Part shown: piece by piece, positions 1-8,101 of the stretch
Layout: each line of letters begins with the position of its first letter
Position numbering within the stretch: the first letter of the stretch is position 1
Origin: an uncultured Selenomonadales bacterium
Lineage (GTDB): Bacteria; Bacillota; Negativicutes; Selenomonadales; Selenomonadaceae
NCBI GenBank assembly: GCA_946411735.1
Contig: CAMKFB010000006.1
Location: 1 to 61,158, forward strand
Reading direction: 5' to 3'
Length of the DNA: 61,158 bases
Notes under the pieces: generated by a model
The model's database searches: none
The model's input: only the letters and a program-made list of their open reading frames with translations
What the model was told of the DNA's origin: nothing
Translations under genes and position numbers: made by a program

Positions 1-450
1 GTGCTCGATGAATTGACTGAGGAAAAAGCCGTGGGCGGCGTGAAGTTGAATGCCGTCGTAGCCGGCGACCTTCGCTCGATAAGCGGCGTCGAGAAAAAGA
101 GCGACGACCTCATTTTCATCAACGGCGCCGCGCCCGTCGACAATCGCCGTTTGGAGGAAAATTTTGCAGTCGTATTCATGGACGATCGAAGTCAGCCGTC
201 GATGTTGATCGATGAAACGATCGGAATGAAATTGAGCAATGCCGTAAAGCAGGGCGTCATGCGGCGAGACGGTGGTGATGCCCGTGATGATCGCGCCGAC
301 GCCTCCCGCGGCAAGCCTTTCGTAAGTGTCGAGCAAAGACTTGGTGAGATTGCCCTCGTCGTCGGCGAGCGCCAGCCACGTCGCCGAGCGCCACAGCCGA
401 TTTTTGAGCGGCAATCGGTTGAGCGTCATCGCGTCGAAAATATTTTTCAT
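1..450 (-). CDS. NADH:flavin oxidoreductase (old yellow enzyme family), 3' end outside window
   Basis: Only the N-terminal 150 residues are present; the gene runs leftward out of the window. The minus-strand translation starts MKNIFDAMTLNRLPLKNR and contains the family's early features: a TYERLAAGGVGAIITG stretch of the first barrel strands and an HAAHGFFLSQF motif, matching the H-x-A-H-G-Y segment of FMN-dependent ene-reductases and 2,4-dienoyl-CoA reductases. The ATG at 450 is preceded by a GAAGGG ribosome-binding site. It is divergent from an HxlR-type regulator, a common arrangement for oxidoreductases induced by electrophiles (inference). The substrate cannot be told, and any C-terminal FeS or FAD domain would lie outside the window. 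The plus-strand open frame over the same bases is an antisense shadow. Confidence 0.85.
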   Translation of the reverse strand, partial: MKNIFDAMTLNRLPLKNRLWRSATWLALADDEGNLTKSLLDTYERLAAGGVGAIITGITTVSPHDALLYGIAQFHSDRFIDQHRRLTSIVHEYDCKIFLQTAIVDGRGAVDENEVVALFLDAAYRAKVAGYDGIQLHAAHGFFLSQFIEH

Positions 451-464
451 CGCCCGTCAATCCC

Positions 465-492
465 TTCAAAAATTTTGCCGCCATGATATAAT
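465..492 (+). promoter_or_regulatory. Putative sigma-70 promoter for the HxlR gene
   Basis: TTCAAA at 465-470 and a perfect TATAAT at 487-492 are separated by 16 bases and lie just upstream of the HxlR start. The -35 is weak (4 of 6). The site sits in the divergent gap with the oxidoreductase, so an HxlR operator could overlap it. Confidence 0.5.
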
Positions 493-525
493 CGAATCAA
501 AACGCTGTCGAGAAGGCAGTTTTTT

Positions 526-879
526 GTGAGCGGTGATGAGATGAGCAAGGAGACAATTTACGACAAACAGTGCCCGATCTTCTACACTATGAACATTTTC
601 AATCACAAATGGAAGATACCGATCCTGTGGCGGCTGCTCGAAAACGATTGCAAGCCGCTGAGGTATAACGAGTTGCGGCGGCGGGTGACGGGGATCACGC
701 CGATCATGTTGACGCGGTGTTTGAAGGAGCTCGAGCGCGACGAGATTGTCGAGCGCAAACAGTTCGGTTCGGTGCCGCCGCTGACGGTCGAGTATTCGCT
801 CACGCCGCGCGGAAAATCTCTGATGCCCGCACTCCAAAATTTGTATCGATGGGGCGAGGAGCAGATGTCACGCGCGTAA
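526..879 (+). CDS. HxlR-family winged-helix transcriptional regulator
   Basis: A 117-residue protein that is essentially one winged-helix DNA-binding domain. CPIFYTMNIFNHKWKIPILW near residue 15 matches the Cys-containing HxlR opening (CP..YTL.....KW...IL), followed by LRYNELRRRVTGITPIMLTRCLKELE, the recognition-helix region, and a YSLTPRGKSLMP wing. HxlR proteins act as dimeric repressors or activators, often responding through the conserved Cys to aldehydes, quinones or other electrophiles. The GTG at 526 has a GAGAAGG upstream; an in-frame ATG at 541 is equally possible. It is divergent from the flavin oxidoreductase, its likely target (inference). Confidence 0.88.
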   Translation: MSGDEMSKETIYDKQCPIFYTMNIFNHKWKIPILWRLLENDCKPLRYNELRRRVTGITPIMLTRCLKELERDEIVERKQFGSVPPLTVEYSLTPRGKSLMPALQNLYRWGEEQMSRA

Positions 880-910
880 ATGTATTTTTATCGAAAAAAA
901 GTTGAGCACC

Positions 911-937
911 TTGACGTTGCCTTTGACTTATTATAAA
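911..937 (+). promoter_or_regulatory. Putative promoter of the Na+/alanine symporter gene
   Basis: TTGACG at 911-916 and TATAAA at 932-937, 15 bases apart, lie about 35 bases before the symporter start. Spacing is short but both hexamers match 5 of 6. Confidence 0.45.
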
Positions 938-971
938 ATTTTCGCCGTTAATATTTCATCAATCGAAAGGA

Positions 972-2405
972 ATGAACGTTTTGGACTTGTCTCAACTGCT
1001 TAATGACGTCAACGATTTCGTTTGGGGTCCCGTGATGTTGGCGCTGCTCGTCGGCACCGGCATTTTCCTTACGATCCGTCTCAAATTCCTTCCGTGGATC
1101 AATTTGATTTACTCGATCAAAATGATCTTCCGCAAAAGCGATCATCAGGGCGATATCAGCCCCTTCCAATCGTTGGCGACCGCTCTTTCGGCCACCGTCG
1201 GCACCGGTAACATCGTCGGCGTCGCCACCGCCATGGTGCTCGGCGGTCCGGGCGCGCTCGTTTGGATGTGGATCAGCGCGCTTTTCGGTTTGTCGACCAA
1301 ATACGGCGAATCCGTCCTTGCCGTCAAGTATCGCGAGGCCAACTCCGTCGGAGAAATGGCGGGTGGTCCCATGTACGCCATGAAGAACGGCATCGGCGGC
1401 ATTTTCGGTCGGACGATGGCGTTCCTGTTCGCGCTCTTCGCCGTGTTCTCGTCGTTCGGCATCGGCAATATGACTCAGGCCAACTCGATCAGCTCCGCGC
1501 TCGAGACCAGCTTCGCCATTCCGACCACCACAACCGGCTTGATCCTCGTCATCTGCGCGCTGTCGATCCTGCTGCGCGGCATTCGTTCGATCGGCGCCGT
1601 CTCGAGCATCATCGTCCCGGGCATGGCGGTTTTCTATTTCATCTTTGCCGTCCTTGCGATCCTCCTCAACATTGGCAATCTCCCTGCCGGCATCGCCGAG
1701 ATTTTCCGCATGGCGTTCAGCCCCGAGGCTGCTGCCGGCGGCGTCGGCGGTACCGTTGTTGCCAGTATGATGTCGGCTATGCGTTGGGGCGTTGCGCGCG
1801 GCGTTTTCTCCAACGAGGCAGGCCTGGGCTCCGCGCCGATTGCCGCCGCTGCCGCTCGTACCGACCACGCTTCGCGCCAGGGCTATATCAATATGACCGG
1901 CACCTTTTTTGACACGATTATCATCTGCATGCTCACCGGTCTCGTCATTTCCTCCTCGGGCATGCTCGGCACCGTCGACCCCACCACCGGCAAATTATTC
2001 AGCGGCGCCCAGTTGACTATCATCGCTTTCAGCTCCGTCTTCGGCGAGTACGCCAAGTATATCGTTTCGCTGTCGCTGTCGCTTTTCGCCTTCACCACTA
2101 TCCTCGGCTGGGAATATTACGGCGAAAAATCGCTCGAGTATCTGATCAGCAACCGCCAAGTGATTTACATGTACCGCTTCTTCTTCAGCGTGATCACCTT
2201 CGTCGGCGCCACGCAAACCCTTGACGTCGTTTGGAACTTCTCCGACACGATGAACGGGCTGATGGCGATTCCGAACCTGATCTGCCTGTTGCTCCTCAAC
2301 AAAGACATTGCGCAGGAGTGCTTCCACTTCCAAGAGGTTGTGGTCGAGCGCGAAAAGAACGGCGAAATCGTCGACCTCAAGGATCATATGCACTCCGCTC
2401 ATTGA
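972..2405 (+). CDS. Sodium:alanine symporter, AGCS family
   Basis: A 477-residue polytopic membrane protein of normal family length. It carries the AGCS hallmarks: ALSATVGTGNIVGVATAM near residue 75, the GGPGALVWMW segment, and ARGVFSNEAGLGSAPIAAAA in the middle. Members use the inward Na+ gradient to import alanine or glycine. The ATG at 972 is only one base from the AAAGG sequence at 966-970, whereas a TTG at 981 (MDLSQLL) has 10-base spacing, so the true start may be 981. The MFS gene follows after five bases and may be cotranscribed. Sodium coupling fits an organism that also encodes a sodium-pumping decarboxylase in this window. Confidence 0.93.
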   Translation: MNVLDLSQLLNDVNDFVWGPVMLALLVGTGIFLTIRLKFLPWINLIYSIKMIFRKSDHQGDISPFQSLATALSATVGTGNIVGVATAMVLGGPGALVWMWISALFGLSTKYGESVLAVKYREANSVGEMAGGPMYAMKNGIGGIFGRTMAFLFALFAVFSSFGIGNMTQANSISSALETSFAIPTTTTGLILVICALSILLRGIRSIGAVSSIIVPGMAVFYFIFAVLAILLNIGNLPAGIAEIFRMAFSPEAAAGGVGGTVVASMMSAMRWGVARGVFSNEAGLGSAPIAAAAARTDHASRQGYINMTGTFFDTIIICMLTGLVISSSGMLGTVDPTTGKLFSGAQLTIIAFSSVFGEYAKYIVSLSLSLFAFTTILGWEYYGEKSLEYLISNRQVIYMYRFFFSVITFVGATQTLDVVWNFSDTMNGLMAIPNLICLLLLNKDIAQECFHFQEVVVEREKNGEIVDLKDHMHSAH

Positions 2406-2410
2406 CATTT

Positions 2411-3589
2411 ATGGCTCGACAAAAATATTTAAACGCAAAAACGATGACGGCGTTCATCACCTTCATGAATATGTACCCGCCGCTGTCGACCGACTTATAC
2501 TTGCCCGCGCTCCCCGAGATGGGGGCGTTTTTTTCGGCAAGCCCCGCGCTGGTGAGCATGACCTTGACGGTGTTCTTCTTCATGTTCGCCGTCTCGATCG
2601 TTTTCTTCGGACCGCTGTCGGATAAATTCGGGCGCAAACCGATTTTGATCTTCGGCACCTCGATCTACACTCTCGCCTCGATCACGTGCGCGCTCTCGAC
2701 CGACATATACATTCTGATCGCCGGACGCATCTTTCAAGGCATCGGCTCGGGCGCGGTGATCACCTCCTCGACCGCGCTCATAAAAGATTGCTTCCGCGGC
2801 GCGATCATGTCCAAAATCCTCGCCATCACTCAAGCGCTCGGCGTGATCGCTCCAATGGCGGCGCCGTTGCTCGGCGGCTTCCTGTTGACGTTCACCTCGT
2901 GGCGCGGCTCGTTCGTCGTACTGACCGTGCTCGGCGCGATCAATCTGATCCTCTGCTTCCTCTTTACCGAGACGCTCGACGAAAAGCGCCGATATCACGG
3001 CAGCGTCTTACACTCGATCGGATTGTTGGCGGGCGTCGCTCGACAGAAATCCTTCATGCTCCTGCTTTTGATGTTCGCCATCGCCCACGCTCCTTACATG
3101 GCTTATTTGAGCGTCTCGTCGTTCGTCTACATCGAACATTACGCGCTCAGCCCCCAACAGTACAGCTACTTCTTCGCATTCAACTCGGCGGCGTCGGTGG
3201 CGGGTCCGATGCTCTACCTTCGATTGAAAAACTTCATGGCGGAGCAATCGATGATCCGCCTGTGTTTGATCGTGCCGGCAATCAGCGGCGCGCTCGTCTT
3301 GACAGCGGGGCATTGGAGCGCAATCGGATTTTTGTTGGCGTTCCTGCCGTTCACCGTGATTGGCGCCGTCGCTCGACCGCTTTGCATGAACATCCTGCTA
3401 AATCGCGTCAAAGAAAATACCGGCACCGCCTCCTCGATGATCAACTTCGTGAACATCCTTTTCGGCAGTGTCGGTATGATGGCGGGAACGCTCCCGTGGG
3501 CAAATTTGATCGACGGGCTCGGGATCATCATTCTGATCGCGGTATCGATCGCAATGATCCTGTGGCGCGCGATCACCTTTCAATCTTGA
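2411..3589 (+). CDS. MFS transporter, Bcr/CflA drug-resistance type
   Basis: A 392-residue, 12-helix major facilitator. The start MARQKYLNAKTMTAFITFM leads directly into the first helix; STDLYLPALPEM after it is the signature of the Bcr/CflA (DHA1) subfamily, and GPLSDKFGRKPILIFG is the loop 2-3 motif A. These proteins export bicyclomycin, chloramphenicol or similar compounds, or sulfonamides, by proton antiport. The ATG at 2411 has no good ribosome-binding site and lies five bases after the symporter stop, so translation may be coupled; an ATG at 2442 is an alternative. The substrate is unknown. It converges on scpB, with no clear terminator in the 43-base gap. Confidence 0.88.
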   Translation: MARQKYLNAKTMTAFITFMNMYPPLSTDLYLPALPEMGAFFSASPALVSMTLTVFFFMFAVSIVFFGPLSDKFGRKPILIFGTSIYTLASITCALSTDIYILIAGRIFQGIGSGAVITSSTALIKDCFRGAIMSKILAITQALGVIAPMAAPLLGGFLLTFTSWRGSFVVLTVLGAINLILCFLFTETLDEKRRYHGSVLHSIGLLAGVARQKSFMLLLLMFAIAHAPYMAYLSVSSFVYIEHYALSPQQYSYFFAFNSAASVAGPMLYLRLKNFMAEQSMIRLCLIVPAISGALVLTAGHWSAIGFLLAFLPFTVIGAVARPLCMNILLNRVKENTGTASSMINFVNILFGSVGMMAGTLPWANLIDGLGIIILIAVSIAMILWRAITFQS

Positions 3590-3632
3590 ATTTGTCGACC
3601 GTCGCGTTAAGCTTCGTTTGATTGCAAGCCGC

Positions 3633-4427
3633 TCAATCCAAATCGGTCGCCTTGCCTTTGTACTGCGGCGCGCGCTTCTCCAAAAATGAGTTGATGCCTT
3701 CCTTATAATCCTCGCCGGCAAACACGCGGGCTCGATACGCATTTATGCGCTCGAAATTCTCCGCGCTGATAACCGTCGAGGCGCGACTCAAAATGCGGAA
3801 CTGACGTTTGATGGCGCTGATCGACAGCACGCTGTTTCGACGGAGCGGCGCAAGGAAATGCTCCTCCAAAACTTTGTCAAGCTCGTCGAGGTCGGCGACG
3901 CGATTGATCAAGCCCACGTTCAATGCATCCTCCGCCGTGATCGGCGTGCCGAGGAAAAACATTTCGCGCGCCTTATTCATTCCGAGCTGATTGATGAAAT
4001 GAAGGATGCCCGACGCATTGTACGGTATGCCGATTTTGGCGGGGGTGATGGCGAAGGTCGCATTGCGCGAGCTGACTATCATATCGCACGAAAGACACAG
4101 GTCGCACGCCCCGCCCCAAACCGTGCCGCTCACGCACGCAATGACCGGAATGAATGTGTCCTGCACCTTCCTCAACAGCCGCTCCATCGGAACGCCGAAC
4201 GCCAACGGATCGGTGCCGTCTTGCGGCAGCTCGTGAATGTCATGCCCCGCGCTCCACACCCCGCGCTTGGTTTGCGCCTTCAACACAATGCCCACGCACT
4301 CGTTGTCGTAGCCGTACTTCAACGCGTCAATCAATTCCGCGCACATCTGCTCGCTCAGGCAGTTGTAGTGATCGGCATTCTGCATTTCGACATAGCAGAT
4401 GCGCTCCTTAACAGTCGTTTGTACCAA
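3633..4427 (-). CDS. scpB: Methylmalonyl-CoA decarboxylase, ScpB type (enoyl-CoA hydratase superfamily)
   Basis: A 264-residue crotonase-fold protein. SAGHDIHELPQDGTDPLAFG is close to the E. coli ScpB (YgfG) segment holding the catalytic His; VSGTVWGGACDLC provides the oxyanion-hole Gly; KIGIPYNASGI holds the catalytic Tyr. ScpB decarboxylates (R)-methylmalonyl-CoA to propionyl-CoA without biotin. The start is TTG at 4427, preceded by GAAGGAAGG that overlaps the end of the decarboxylase gene upstream; the gap is 15 bases, so the two are probably cotranscribed. This would be a soluble counterpart to the Na+-coupled decarboxylase subunits at 48-50 kb, whose substrate may or may not be the same. 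Confidence 0.85.
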   Translation of the reverse strand: MVQTTVKERICYVEMQNADHYNCLSEQMCAELIDALKYGYDNECVGIVLKAQTKRGVWSAGHDIHELPQDGTDPLAFGVPMERLLRKVQDTFIPVIACVSGTVWGGACDLCLSCDMIVSSRNATFAITPAKIGIPYNASGILHFINQLGMNKAREMFFLGTPITAEDALNVGLINRVADLDELDKVLEEHFLAPLRRNSVLSISAIKRQFRILSRASTVISAENFERINAYRARVFAGEDYKEGINSFLEKRAPQYKGKATDLD

Positions 4428-4442
4428 AATGTAAGCCTTCCT

Positions 4443-5912
4443 TCAAATAAGTTGTGCGTCTATTACTTGCAGTCGCTGAATCGTCATGTCCTCGGGACCG
4501 GTGATCTGGCAGCCCTTCTTCTTTGCGTATCGAATGTAGTCGAGAATTTCTTGCGTGATGCGCTCGCCCGGCGCAAGGATCGGAATCCCGGGCGGGTAGC
4601 ACATCAAAAACTCCGCCGCCGTCTCGCCGACCGTCTGCTCGATCGGCAGAGACTTTTTGTTTGCGTAAAAAGCCTCCTTCGGATTGCAATCGACGATCGG
4701 ATCGATGTACTCCGCTTTCAACATTTTCGACGGGTCCTTTCGATAAATGCGCTTGATCTCGGCGAGCGCGGCGACAAGCCGCTCGATATCCTTCATCCGA
4801 TCGCCGACGCTGACGTAGGCAAGAATGTTGGCGATGTCGCCGAACTCGACCTGAATGTCGTACTCGTCGCGAAGAAGATCGTAGACCTCGATGCCGGCAA
4901 GTCCGATCGGGCGCGTGAATACCGACAGCTTTGTGATATCGAAATCGGCAACCGAATCGCCGTCGATCAGTTCACGCCCGTAAGCGTAATACCCGCCGAT
5001 GGCGTTGATCTCGTAGCGCGCGTACTCGACCAAATCGATCACCTTGTCGAAAATCGCTTGACCGCGGAGCGCGAGATTGCGGCGCGAAATGTCGAGGCTC
5101 GACATCAGAAGGTAGGAGCCGCTGGTCGATTGCGTGATGTTAATGATCTGATGGACGTAGCCTACGTTAATCGCCTCCGAGCAGAACAGCATCGACGATT
5201 GCGTGAGCGAGCCGCCGGATTTGTGCATCGACACCGCCGCCATATCCGCGCCCACATGCATCGCCGCCTTCGGCAATCGATCGTTGAAGTAGAGATGAGT
5301 GCCGTGAGCTTCGTCGGCGAGGAGTTTCATTCCGTTTGCGTGCGCGAGCTCGACCAGGCGTTCGATATCGGAGCAAACGCCGTAATACGTCGGATTGTTG
5401 ACGAGAATCGCCTTGGCGTCGGGATTATTCTTGACGGCGGCTTCAACGTCGGCGACTTTCATCCCGAGGGAAATGCCCAGCCGCTCATCGACGTGCGGAT
5501 TGACGTAGACGGGGCGGGCGCCGCAAAGGATCAGCGCGTTGATGGCCGAGCGGTGGACGTTGCGCGGCATAATAATTTTTTCGTCGGGCTTGACGGTCGA
5601 GAGAATCATCGCTTGGACGGCGGCGGTCGTCCCGCCGACAATGAAAAAAGCATGCGCCGCGCGGAAGGCTTCGGCGGCAAGCTGTTCGGCGTCACGAATG
5701 ACCGAGACGGGGTGGCAGAGATTGTCGAGCATCTTCATGGAGTTGACGTCGACGTCGAGGCAATCTTGACCGAGAAATTCCGCCAGCTCCCGATTGCCGC
5801 GCCCGCGCTTATGCCCCGGCACATCGAACGGCACCAGCCGCGCCGCCTTCATCCGCTCAAGCGCTTCCAAAATCGGCGCGCTCGTTTGCGACAAATATTT
5901 AAACCTTCCCAA
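4443..5912 (-). CDS. speA: PLP-dependent Orn/Lys/Arg decarboxylase (SpeA/YaaO-like)
   Basis: A 489-residue fold-type I decarboxylase resembling Bacillus SpeA along its length. The VPGHKRGRG opening, the FIVGGTTAAVQAMI cofactor-site segment, LADEAHGTHLYF and SMHKSGGSLTQSS (the Lys that forms the Schiff base with PLP) are all present, ending in the CYPPGIPILAPGE stretch. It lacks the response-regulator-like wing of the large inducible enzymes. The start chosen is TTG at 5912, six bases after GGAGGG; a TTG at 5927 is in frame but lies before that site. Arginine is the likeliest substrate (agmatine for polyamines, with speE at 44.7 kb), but lysine or ornithine cannot be excluded. Confidence 0.85.
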   Translation of the reverse strand: MGRFKYLSQTSAPILEALERMKAARLVPFDVPGHKRGRGNRELAEFLGQDCLDVDVNSMKMLDNLCHPVSVIRDAEQLAAEAFRAAHAFFIVGGTTAAVQAMILSTVKPDEKIIMPRNVHRSAINALILCGARPVYVNPHVDERLGISLGMKVADVEAAVKNNPDAKAILVNNPTYYGVCSDIERLVELAHANGMKLLADEAHGTHLYFNDRLPKAAMHVGADMAAVSMHKSGGSLTQSSMLFCSEAINVGYVHQIINITQSTSGSYLLMSSLDISRRNLALRGQAIFDKVIDLVEYARYEINAIGGYYAYGRELIDGDSVADFDITKLSVFTRPIGLAGIEVYDLLRDEYDIQVEFGDIANILAYVSVGDRMKDIERLVAALAEIKRIYRKDPSKMLKAEYIDPIVDCNPKEAFYANKKSLPIEQTVGETAAEFLMCYPPGIPILAPGERITQEILDYIRYAKKKGCQITGPEDMTIQRLQVIDAQLI

Positions 5913-5940
5913 CGCTCCGCCCTCCAAAAAATTTTTTCGA

Positions 5941-6987
5941 TCAGCTGACGGTGATCAGCTCGTAATTCGGATTGCCCATTTTGAGCTCCGCCATCGCCGA
6001 CAATTGCCTCAAACCGTGGCGCGACTCGATCCGCTCGATCAGATCATGACTGTCGGGCGCCGAATAGACCATGTCCGCGCACGCCTGGTCGATCGCAAGA
6101 ATATCCGTCGACGCGCAAATACCGATATCTTTCATCGTCGGCTCCGCCGCGCTCGTGCCCGCGCAATCGCAGTCCACGCTCATCCGCCGCATCACATTGA
6201 TGAATATGATCCGCTTGCCGAAGTGATCGCACGTCGCCTTGCCCGAATCCGCCATCAGCTCCATAAATCTGTCCTCGAGCGGCATGTCGATGCCGTTGAA
6301 CCACGAATCCCCCGCCGGCGGCATCGCCTTGAGCGTATAGCCGTGCACCTGCCGCTTGCCGGCTTGACCGCTCGCCATGCCGATCGCGATATTTTTGAGC
6401 GAACCGCCGAAGCCGCCCATCGCATGCCCCTTGAAATGCGTCAGCACCACGATCGAGTCGTAAGTCGGAAGAGTCTTGCCCATCGTCACGCTCGAAAGGT
6501 GATGCCCGCCGACCACGGGGAAATCGACGCCGCCCTCCTCGTCCATAATGTCAACGGGACAAAAAGTCCAGCCGTTTGTCTCGAGCGTCGCGCGATGCCC
6601 CTCCGTCGTGTAGCGCGCGCCGTTGTACATCGTGTTCGTCTCGATGATGTTGCTGTCGGGAATGTGCGATTGAAACGCCTGAACCATATCGCGCGGCAGG
6701 ATGTTCGGACCGTGCGGCTCGCCTGTGTGCAGCTTAATGCCGACCTTGCCGTAGATGTGCTCGTTGACCATCTCGTAGAGCTTGATCAGATGCGCGACGT
6801 CAATTTTTTTCGAGAAGTAGACCTTGGCGGTCGAGCCGCTGCTTTTCTTGACGAGCGTCGAACCGACCACCGGCGCTTGCGCGTGCACGATCGAGCCGCC
6901 CTCGGAACCGGTGAACGTCAAACCGCCGGCGGCAGCAATCGCCGTCGCGCCCGCCAATTTGAAAAAATCTCTCCGATTGATGTCCAT
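5941..6987 (-). CDS. DUF362 protein with Tat signal peptide (paralogue 1)
   Basis: A 348-residue protein starting MDINRRDFFKLAGATAIAAAG, a twin-arginine (RRDFFK) export signal followed by a hydrophobic stretch. The mature part is a DUF362 domain with KLHTGEPHGPNILPRD near the start, HFKGHAMGGFGGSLKNIAIGMAS in the centre and a CDCAGTSAAEP motif near residue 260. The function of DUF362 is not established; the Tat signal implies export folded, often with a cofactor. GGAGGG precedes the ATG at 6987. It is paralogous to the next gene upstream (about 24 bases apart), so the pair arose by duplication. The Cys-x-Cys motif is a plausible metal site (inference). Confidence 0.85.
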   Translation of the reverse strand: MDINRRDFFKLAGATAIAAAGGLTFTGSEGGSIVHAQAPVVGSTLVKKSSGSTAKVYFSKKIDVAHLIKLYEMVNEHIYGKVGIKLHTGEPHGPNILPRDMVQAFQSHIPDSNIIETNTMYNGARYTTEGHRATLETNGWTFCPVDIMDEEGGVDFPVVGGHHLSSVTMGKTLPTYDSIVVLTHFKGHAMGGFGGSLKNIAIGMASGQAGKRQVHGYTLKAMPPAGDSWFNGIDMPLEDRFMELMADSGKATCDHFGKRIIFINVMRRMSVDCDCAGTSAAEPTMKDIGICASTDILAIDQACADMVYSAPDSHDLIERIESRHGLRQLSAMAELKMGNPNYELITVS

Positions 6988-7010
6988 AATAAATCCCTCC
7001 AAAAAATTTT

Positions 7011-8012
7011 TCAAGCGACTGTGATTAACTCATATTTGCGCGAGCCCATGCCGAGTTCTTCCATTGCGCTCAACTGCCGCAACCCTTCTCTCGACTCGAT
7101 CCGCTCGACCAGATCATGACTGTCCGGCGCCGCATAAACCAGATCGACGCTTGCCTGATCCACCGCCAAGATGTCCGTCGAGGCAGTGATGCCGATATCC
7201 GCCATCGTCGGCTCCGCCGCGCTCGTGCCCGCGCAATCGCAATCCACGCTCAGCCGATTCATCACGTTGAGAAATACGATCCGATCGCCGAAGTGATCGC
7301 AAATCGCCTTGCCCGAATCCGCCATCATCTCCATCAACAGAGCCCCCGTCACCCATCGACCGTGATCGATCAGCCCGTGCACCTGCCGCTTGCCGACCGC
7401 CCCCGAGGCGCAACCAATCGCTATGTTTTTGAGCGAACCGCCGAAGCCGCCCATCGAATGACCCTTGAAATGCGTCAGCACGATCATCGAGTCGTAATTC
7501 GTCAAGTGAGAACCCATCGCCACTTCGCTCAAGTGCAGCCCGCCGTTGACCGGGAAATTCACGTCGCCGTCGGCGTCAATGATGTCGACCGGGCAAAACG
7601 TCCAGCCGTTTGTCTCGAGCACCTTGCGATGCCCCGCCACTGTCGAGCGCGGTCCTCCGAACGCCACATTCGCCTCGATGATCGTCGAGTTCGGCACGTG
7701 CGCTTGGAACGCCTTGACGATGTCTCGCGAAATGATGTTCGGACCGTGCGGCTCGCCCGTGTGCACCTTGATCGCCACCTTGCCGTCGATCGCCCCGCCG
7801 ATTTTATCGTAGAGCTTGATCAGATGATTGGCGTCGATCTTTTTCGAGAAATAAACTTTCGTCGAGGCGTCGCCGCTCACCACAGTCTTTTCGACGGTCG
7901 GCTCGACGGGAGCACTCGACGCCGTTTTGCTCTCGCCGCATCCCGTCAGAGGCAAGCCCGCCACCGTCAGCGCCGCCGCACCCGCCAGCTTGAAAAAATC
8001 TCTTCGATTCAT
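7011..8012 (-). CDS. DUF362 protein, Tat lipoprotein (paralogue 2)
   Basis: A 333-residue paralogue of the downstream gene. MNRRDFFKLAGAAALTVAG then LPLTGCGES combines a twin-arginine motif with a lipobox Cys at residue 25, so it is probably a Tat-exported lipoprotein. The DUF362 core is nearly the same: KVHTGEPHGPNIISRD, HFKGHSMGGFGGSLKNIAIGCAS and CDCAGTSAAEPT. It lacks the roughly 20-residue segment its sister has around the KRQVHG motif. A strong AAGGAGGGG ribosome-binding site precedes the ATG at 8012 and a promoter lies at 8039-8067. One member free and one lipid-anchored suggests a division of location rather than redundancy (inference). Confidence 0.85.
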   Translation of the reverse strand: MNRRDFFKLAGAAALTVAGLPLTGCGESKTASSAPVEPTVEKTVVSGDASTKVYFSKKIDANHLIKLYDKIGGAIDGKVAIKVHTGEPHGPNIISRDIVKAFQAHVPNSTIIEANVAFGGPRSTVAGHRKVLETNGWTFCPVDIIDADGDVNFPVNGGLHLSEVAMGSHLTNYDSMIVLTHFKGHSMGGFGGSLKNIAIGCASGAVGKRQVHGLIDHGRWVTGALLMEMMADSGKAICDHFGDRIVFLNVMNRLSVDCDCAGTSAAEPTMADIGITASTDILAVDQASVDLVYAAPDSHDLVERIESREGLRQLSAMEELGMGSRKYELITVA

Positions 8013-8038
8013 AACAATGCCCCTCCTTCTGCTCGAAT

Positions 8039-8067
8039 ATTATCAGCTGAAGTCGACTCCATTGCAA
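8039..8067 (-). promoter_or_regulatory. Putative promoter of the DUF362 pair
   Basis: On the minus strand TTGCAA (8062-8067) and GATAAT (8039-8044) are separated by 17 bases, 27 bases before the start of the lipoprotein gene. It directly follows the polC terminator, marking the start of a new transcription unit. Confidence 0.6.
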
Positions 8068-8068
8068 T

Positions 8069-8089
8069 AAAAAATCCGCGCGGAGCGGA
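8069..8089 (-). terminator. Probable Rho-independent terminator after polC
   Basis: Minus-strand TCCGC-TCCGC-GCGGA hairpin followed by six T. The hairpin includes a copy of the TCCGCGCGGA palindrome (8075-8084) that recurs across the window. The stem is short (5 bp), so efficiency may be modest. Confidence 0.55.
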
Positions 8090-8101
8090 AAATTTTTTGC
8101 C

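Noticed and set aside
1-486. Plus-strand 161-codon frame at the window start
   Set aside because: The minus-strand translation has clear old-yellow-enzyme motifs and a ribosome-binding site; the plus frame has neither.
3858-5948. Plus-strand open frame of 696 codons
   Set aside because: It lies wholly antisense to scpB and the decarboxylase gene, has no recognisable domain, and is explained by the GC-rich, Arg-rich reverse-strand codon pattern.
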